DNA from: Roridomyces roridus
Lineage: Eukaryota; Basidiomycota; Agaricomycetes; Agaricales; Mycenaceae
Reading direction: 5' to 3'
NCBI GenBank assembly: GCA_029378245.1
Contig: JARKIF010000005.1
Location: 62,001 to 126,000 of the forward strand
Length of the DNA: 64,000 bases
Shown here: positions 59,122 to 64,000 of the stretch, one piece after another
Layout of the letters: every line of letters begins with the position of its first letter
Numbering within the stretch: the stretch's first letter is position 1
The notes under the pieces: model-generated
What the model was told of the DNA's origin: nothing
The model's input: only the letters and a program-made list of their open reading frames with translations
Database searches by the model: none
Position numbers and translations under genes: made by a program

Positions 59122-60807
59122 ATGTCCGCCGAACAGCTTTTGGCCAAGTGCGACCTGGACAAATTCAAATGGAGTTCGACCGACGCGCGCACTTTCTCGC
59201 GCCCCCTGGGCGGGTCAGAACTAGTGCAAGATCTTTACAACCGCTTCGAGAAAGGCAACCAGGCTTTATTCTTTGCGGCATACCTCGATTTTGCCGAACC
59301 CCAAGCCGTATCCACCGTTCTCGCTGCTGCGCGTGCTGCCTGGCTGTCTCTGCGCTATCAGATACCCATCGTCGCCACCTCTATCCAAGTTGACGACAGC
59401 TCGACTCCGCGACTCGAGTACCGCGTCGGCGATGCCGCCCAGGTGAACAAGTGGGCTGATCGCACACTTGTCGTCAATTGCCGCCCCGTACTTGACCTCA
59501 ACCGCTTTCGCGAGGAGCTCGGCGCCCAGATGGTCCCGTCTGTCAGTGGCGACCAGACGTGGATGCATATCGTCATGACCCCCGCGTCGCTTTCAAGCTC
59601 TCGCGTGTCGCAGCTGGGGTTTATTCTACACACGCATCATGCGCCTATAGACGGCATGGGGTCCAGGATTGTTGTTAACCGATACCTCACCGAGTTTGCC
59701 AAGAGTCTCGGAGATGACGGCAAAGAGCCTGCTTTGCAGTGGGGAGGGGAAGTGGAGAATCTCACTCCTGCGGTGTTCAACGTCCTGGCTCCGTCCGAGC
59801 CGGTGCCTATCCCGTCCAGCTCTGCCGAAGAACCGAGCGTCATTCATCCCCTCTACGCCACGCTTCTCGGCGAGATGGCGGTCCTTGGTAAATCCTTGGA
59901 GGTGCGTAAATTACTTTTGATCGAGGACTGTTTCTGACTCGCTTAGGATCAACATGGATTCAAGCCTCGTGGCGGCGATCCCGGCTGGCCCAATGCCCAG
60001 CGACTCCAACTTCTCTTCTCGTCGTCAGAGTCCGATCGGGTATTCGAATGCATGAAAGAACAACCATACACGTTAACTATTCTCGGTCTGTTTTTTGTTG
60101 GTCGTTTTAGAATGCACGTTGACCTTGGTCTACAGCTCACGCGGCGCTGGCGATGACACAGGTGTTTTTCAACCCTGTTTCGACAGAGACGGAACATCTT
60201 TACATGAATAATTTTGTGATGCGGGATATCCGTTCTCGACTGAAGGCGCCTTATACAGATGCTGGCTATCCCGGTTATGCGCTCTCGCCGCCGATGTTCC
60301 GGCTCCCAGTCTCGTTGTTCTTGTCCGACGGCACTTTATTGCCGATGGACAGGGAACTTTTACTCAAACTGATGGGCGAGACGGAGCAAATTTACGACGG
60401 GCATCGGAAGATGGCCGTTGCGTATGTGGCTCAAGCGGCGGAGGTGTTTGCGTACATGATGCAACAGGGCTACGCGCACAATCAGTGAGCACGTTCTTGC
60501 ATGGTTTCCTCATTATTCAACCGACTTTAGAGTCGCTGTCAACGAGGCGTATAATTTCTCCAGCGACGGAGCGGGAGAAAAGTACCTCGATTCAACGTTC
60601 CAGGATGCGAATGGCAAGAACATGTTCAGTCTCCGCAAGTTCTTTACGTCGGTCAACCATCCACATCCAGCGCCGTACTTTCGTCTTTCATCTTGGAAGC
60701 GGATCATTGACATTGGAGCGGATTTCAATGGTAACTTGTTGGCGCCGGAGGAGGCCAACGAATATCTTGCAAAGTGGAAGGAATTTATGCTTCTCATTGT
60801 GAATTAG
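59122..60807 (+). CDS. Acyl-CoA-dependent acyltransferase, condensation/BAHD-like fold
   Basis: Four exons: 59122-59901, 59947-60085, 60136-60484 and 60531-60807, 514 aa. The catalytic HHxxxDG motif is present as HHAPIDG (about residue 174). After the second intron comes LAHAALAMTQVFF, the helix that follows the latch in this fold, and near the end the FSLRKFFTSVNHPHPAPYF stretch. The N-terminal part lacks a signal peptide or membrane helix. It resembles fungal alcohol O-acetyltransferase/PapA5-type proteins, which esterify alcohols. A reductively released polyketide alcohol would be a sensible acceptor, but this is inference from position. Confidence 0.8.
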
Positions 60808-60925
60808 GTCGTGGATTTGTTGTATTCCTAATTTATGGTATTATTGTTTCGTGTAGATGGGCCTTGCTGGATGAAACTTGATTGAAGGGTCGTCTGAATT
60901 GCCTTTCGACTCAAAGCCAGTATAT

Positions 60926-63900
60926 GCCTTCAAGCAAGAAGAACCGGCCCACAGGAACTTCGTCCACGAGCGCCGAGTTCCCCGTTTTCGTCCAGTTTAA
61001 ATTGCTCGTGGCAGTCTGCCCACCGAATGATTTTTACTGCCAGTTAGACAAAGTTCAGAGGCGCCAACGGTTCAAAATTGGTCGGAATTTTGAAACGGTC
61101 CAATTAACTGAGTATGAGGCGGTCAGCGGCTGCGGAGGTATTGAATGATAAGAATGGCACGGTGCGGCAAGCCAAGCTCAAGCGATTCTTTCGGCGTCAG
61201 AACCTCGAGATGCGTCGTATTCTCACAGTTGAAAGTTGGTTGGTTGAAACGGCACTCGGCATCTCGGCCGTCACATATTGCCCTTGTTGTGTCACAGTGC
61301 AACAGTAATCGTGTGACAAGCGTGTCTTGCCGTCCTCCTTCACGCCCTCTCGTGCAATCCGCGTCTACCGCGCCATTCTATGACCATCGCGCGTATCCAA
61401 TGACCGGGTACATCCGCCCAACTAGCACCCTGCAAATCCTAACCTTTCCGGCAGGCGCAATGCTTTCAGCACAGACGACGACAAATTTCTCGTCAAATAC
61501 ATCGCGACGTACAACCCAGGCGTACCAGGCCGCAGCGGAAATAATCTTTACAAGCGGCTCACAGAAAACGCGGACAGGAAATGGAGCTGGAGCGAGCGAC
61601 ACACATGGCAAAGCTGGCGCGAGCGATACACGAAGAACGCGAGTTACTTCAATGAGCGGATTGAAAAGTATCAGAAGAAGCATGGGATGCCCATGGAGAA
61701 TGCGGGGCATATCAATGGGACAAAGGCTATTATCAAGACCGAGGATGACTCGGAGGAGGAGCGTATACCCGCGCCGACGCGTAAACGGAAGCGAAAGTCG
61801 GACGAAAATGCGAGGAAGCGTCTCCGGAGGGAGGAAGAGAGCGGCGGGAGTGACCAGGAGCCGCAAAGGAGCAAGAGGCAACCACTACGGTGCGTCCCAT
61901 GTTTTCTCTTATTCGTCTATGCTTATACGTACATAAGAAAAAACTCCCCGTCGCCTCCACCTCCCGAGGCTCACCCCGAGATCGTGACCCTGGATGCACC
62001 CGAGAGCAGTGACAGCGTTACCGAAAGCGACAGCGATAACAACGCCCCGCCGCCAAGGAGACCTAAATCCAAGGCCGCTGTCATCCTTTCGTCCTCAGTA
62101 GCTCCCAGCCCCAATGCTAATGGCACCGTGGAGAAGCCCAAGTCAAAGCCTCACCCGAACGGGCGCCCCCTTCCCAAGATCGTGCAAGGCCTACTCAGGA
62201 ATGATTTTGCCAGGCCGAGGAGGATGCGCGATGATACGGATGATGAAGAAGAGAATGGGGAGGAAAAGCAATGGCCGCCCGAGCGCCCGGCCAAGACGAG
62301 ATCAAAGGTGTCGAAGCCAAAGCCGAAGCCGAGTTCTGCTGACGAGATGGACGAGCTCGAGGAGGAGGCAGTTGTGTCGCTCGGGGCGGAGCCAAACCTT
62401 CAGGAACTCGAACATGTCGATGCGATAGAGCAGGATCCGAGAATATCACTCCCGCCTCCAGCCCCACCGCGCAGCCCGGCAGCGATAAAGCGGTCACCTC
62501 TATCTCCTCGCCCGCATCGCTCGGCACCACCACCGCAACACGTCAATGCCGTCGCCTCTTCTTCGCGTGTGCGGCTTACTCCTGCTCCCGCTCCTCTTCC
62601 TTCACCTGTCAGGTCTACCCTCACTGCTGGCTCAGCTCAAAGGCATGGGCCGTCAGTGCAGAAGAGCGCCTCGGTAGAATGGCTGGCTCGTCTTCGACAA
62701 AGGGAGAAGGAGGTGGAGCCCAGACAGAGCTCGTCGATGTCGCCAATTGATTGGGGATCTCCAGTGAAGCGGCGGATGTCCCCGCCACCAAATGGAGGCA
62801 TCGAGATGGCACGGAATATCTCGATGCCGCGGAATAATTCTCCGATGAGAAGCGTCACTGGCTCAACGGAGAACGGCAGCCACCGCCGCTCGCAGGCGCC
62901 CAGCCCAGGCTCTGTTCGCCATCTCGATCTCGGGAGGAATTCCTTGCAGAGTCTACCAACACCAGTGGAGCCAAGAGGACCTGATTATAGTCTACCATCG
63001 CCTCCGCGTGGTGCTTCCTCTCAAGGACTGCTGCGACGACACTTGGATTTTCGATCCGGAACCGAGTCGTACGAGGCGACCCCTCTTGCTGGAAAGGCCA
63101 AGGGGAAGAGCAAGGCCCTACCCCGAGATAGGTCTACTGCCCCAGCTACCGCCGACACCCATACAAGACGACACAGCCTTCCTGCACCGCTGGCGCGTCA
63201 AGCCCAACTCGCAGGTGTGCTACCGAGGATTGACTTCCAGGCGGGGAAGATTAGTTTCACGGCGCCTTTGAAGACGTCTCCGGGGCGTGCGGTGTCGGTT
63301 TCGAGCCTGTTCAAAAGGAGGGTGAGCGGTTCTGGTTTGAAGGAGGAGCTCACGAGGCGATCGTTGCCTGCGCCTGCCCGGGAAAGATTGCCTACCGCCC
63401 CGCCTCCATTGGATGAAGAACAGCTAGCAAGGAAGTATAATCAGCCGGTAGAAGTTGTAAGGGAGGTGATTGAAGCTACTGGGGAAGGGGCGGAGATGGT
63501 GTTGAGGCGGATGAAGGAGGGGGCAGAGAGGGCGAGGAGGGAGGCGTTGGAAGAGATGGGGGTGAGGGTGAGGAATGAAGAGGAATCGGTTGTGTTGAGA
63601 CACAAAAGGCCGAGAGAGAGTGGGGATGACGCCGAGGGTTCGGGGCAGCGGAATCGCAGAGACTCGTCGAGGCAGGTCGAGGTACCTGATACGTTGCTGC
63701 ATTCACGAGGGAGGGAGAGGGAGCGCGAAATCTCGAATGCTGGTAGGGCGGATCAACGACATGTTGCTCGGGAGGAGGGGCCATTCGTCTTTCATCATCG
63801 GCGAAGGGACTCGGCACCACACAGGATTTCCAGAACTTCCGCCGCTGCCGAGGAGGAAGAATTTCGACCACAACCGCTTGCAAGGGACGTGTTTGCGGAT

Positions 63901-64000
63901 ATAGGGTATTCTCCGCCTTCGAGGTCGCGTGCGCGAGTGGCGCAGAAACAGCTGGGGCTCGGGCGGGGCAGGGTGAGCAGTGAAAGGAGTCCTCAAGTTC
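60926..64000 (+). CDS. Rap1-type Myb protein (telomere/chromatin-associated), 3' end outside window
   Basis: A probable first exon starts at ATG 60926 (MPSSKKNRPTGTSS). Exons over 61000-61440 are unresolved and may hold a BRCT domain. From 61429 to the window end one frame is open without a stop, more than 2.5 kb, except for a probable 48-bp intron (61890-61937) that itself keeps the frame. It begins with a Myb-like domain of Rap1 type: NAFSTDDDKFLVKYI, GRSGNNLYKRL, HTWQSWRERYTKN. Then follow a basic stretch (RKRKRKS), acidic and Ser/Pro-rich low-complexity regions, and a charged helix near 63420-63560 (EVVREVIEATGEGAEM). Rap1 proteins bind telomeres or shelterin partners. The C-terminal RCT domain, if any, lies beyond the window. 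Confidence 0.7.

Noticed and set aside
1..64000. CRISPR arrays, rRNA genes or bacterial operon signals
   Set aside because: No direct-repeat arrays or rRNA motifs were seen, and the window is eukaryotic.

Overview
The window is nuclear DNA of a filamentous basidiomycete, most likely an Agaricomycete. Genes carry many 45-60 bp GT-AG introns, coding is moderately GC-rich, and the gene set (single-chain ATP-citrate lyase, mitochondrial processing peptidase beta, MAM33/p32, Rap1-type Myb protein, reducing PKS) is fungal. I rebuilt exons by hand from frame continuity, splice signals and comparison among paralogues. Where exon sums are quoted they are divisible by three.

Region 1 (1-16.9 kb) is a large inverted duplication. 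The left arm (1-2740, +) and right arm (13121-15840, -) each hold a MYND-finger gene followed by a small proline-rich 129-aa gene with a TATA box and a 46-nt tRNA-like sequence exactly at the inner end of the arm. Between the arms lie four unrelated genes: mitochondrial processing peptidase beta, a lactonase-type beta-propeller protein, a protein with two RNase III folds, and ATP-citrate lyase.

Region 2 (14-34 kb) continues the MYND family as a tandem minus-strand array. With the left-arm copy there are eight members, here called A-H, sharing one five-exon plan. Only D (19775-22080) and G (27349-29641) look intact. A has a stop inside the zinc finger, B has a frameshift and a hAT-like MITE in exon 1, C a frameshift and a nonsense codon, E and F frameshifts, and H an inserted block in exon 2 and a lost zinc ligand.

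Region 3 (34-61 kb) looks like a polyketide cluster: a metallo-beta-lactamase-fold hydrolase; a 22-exon, 2563-aa reducing PKS (KS-AT-DH-degenerate MT-KR-ACP-reductase) with no enoyl reductase domain; an adjacent trans-acting enoyl reductase; then, after a housekeeping-like interval (MAM33/p32 and small genes), an FAD monooxygenase, a short-chain dehydrogenase, an alpha/beta hydrolase lacking its serine nucleophile, and a BAHD/PapA-like acyltransferase. A plausible but unproven reading is PKS plus trans-ER making a reduced chain, released reductively as aldehyde or alcohol, then oxidised and acylated.

Region 4 (about 60.9 kb to the end) is the start of a long gene with a Rap1-type Myb domain, probably a telomere or chromatin protein, running off the window with an open frame of more than 2.5 kb.
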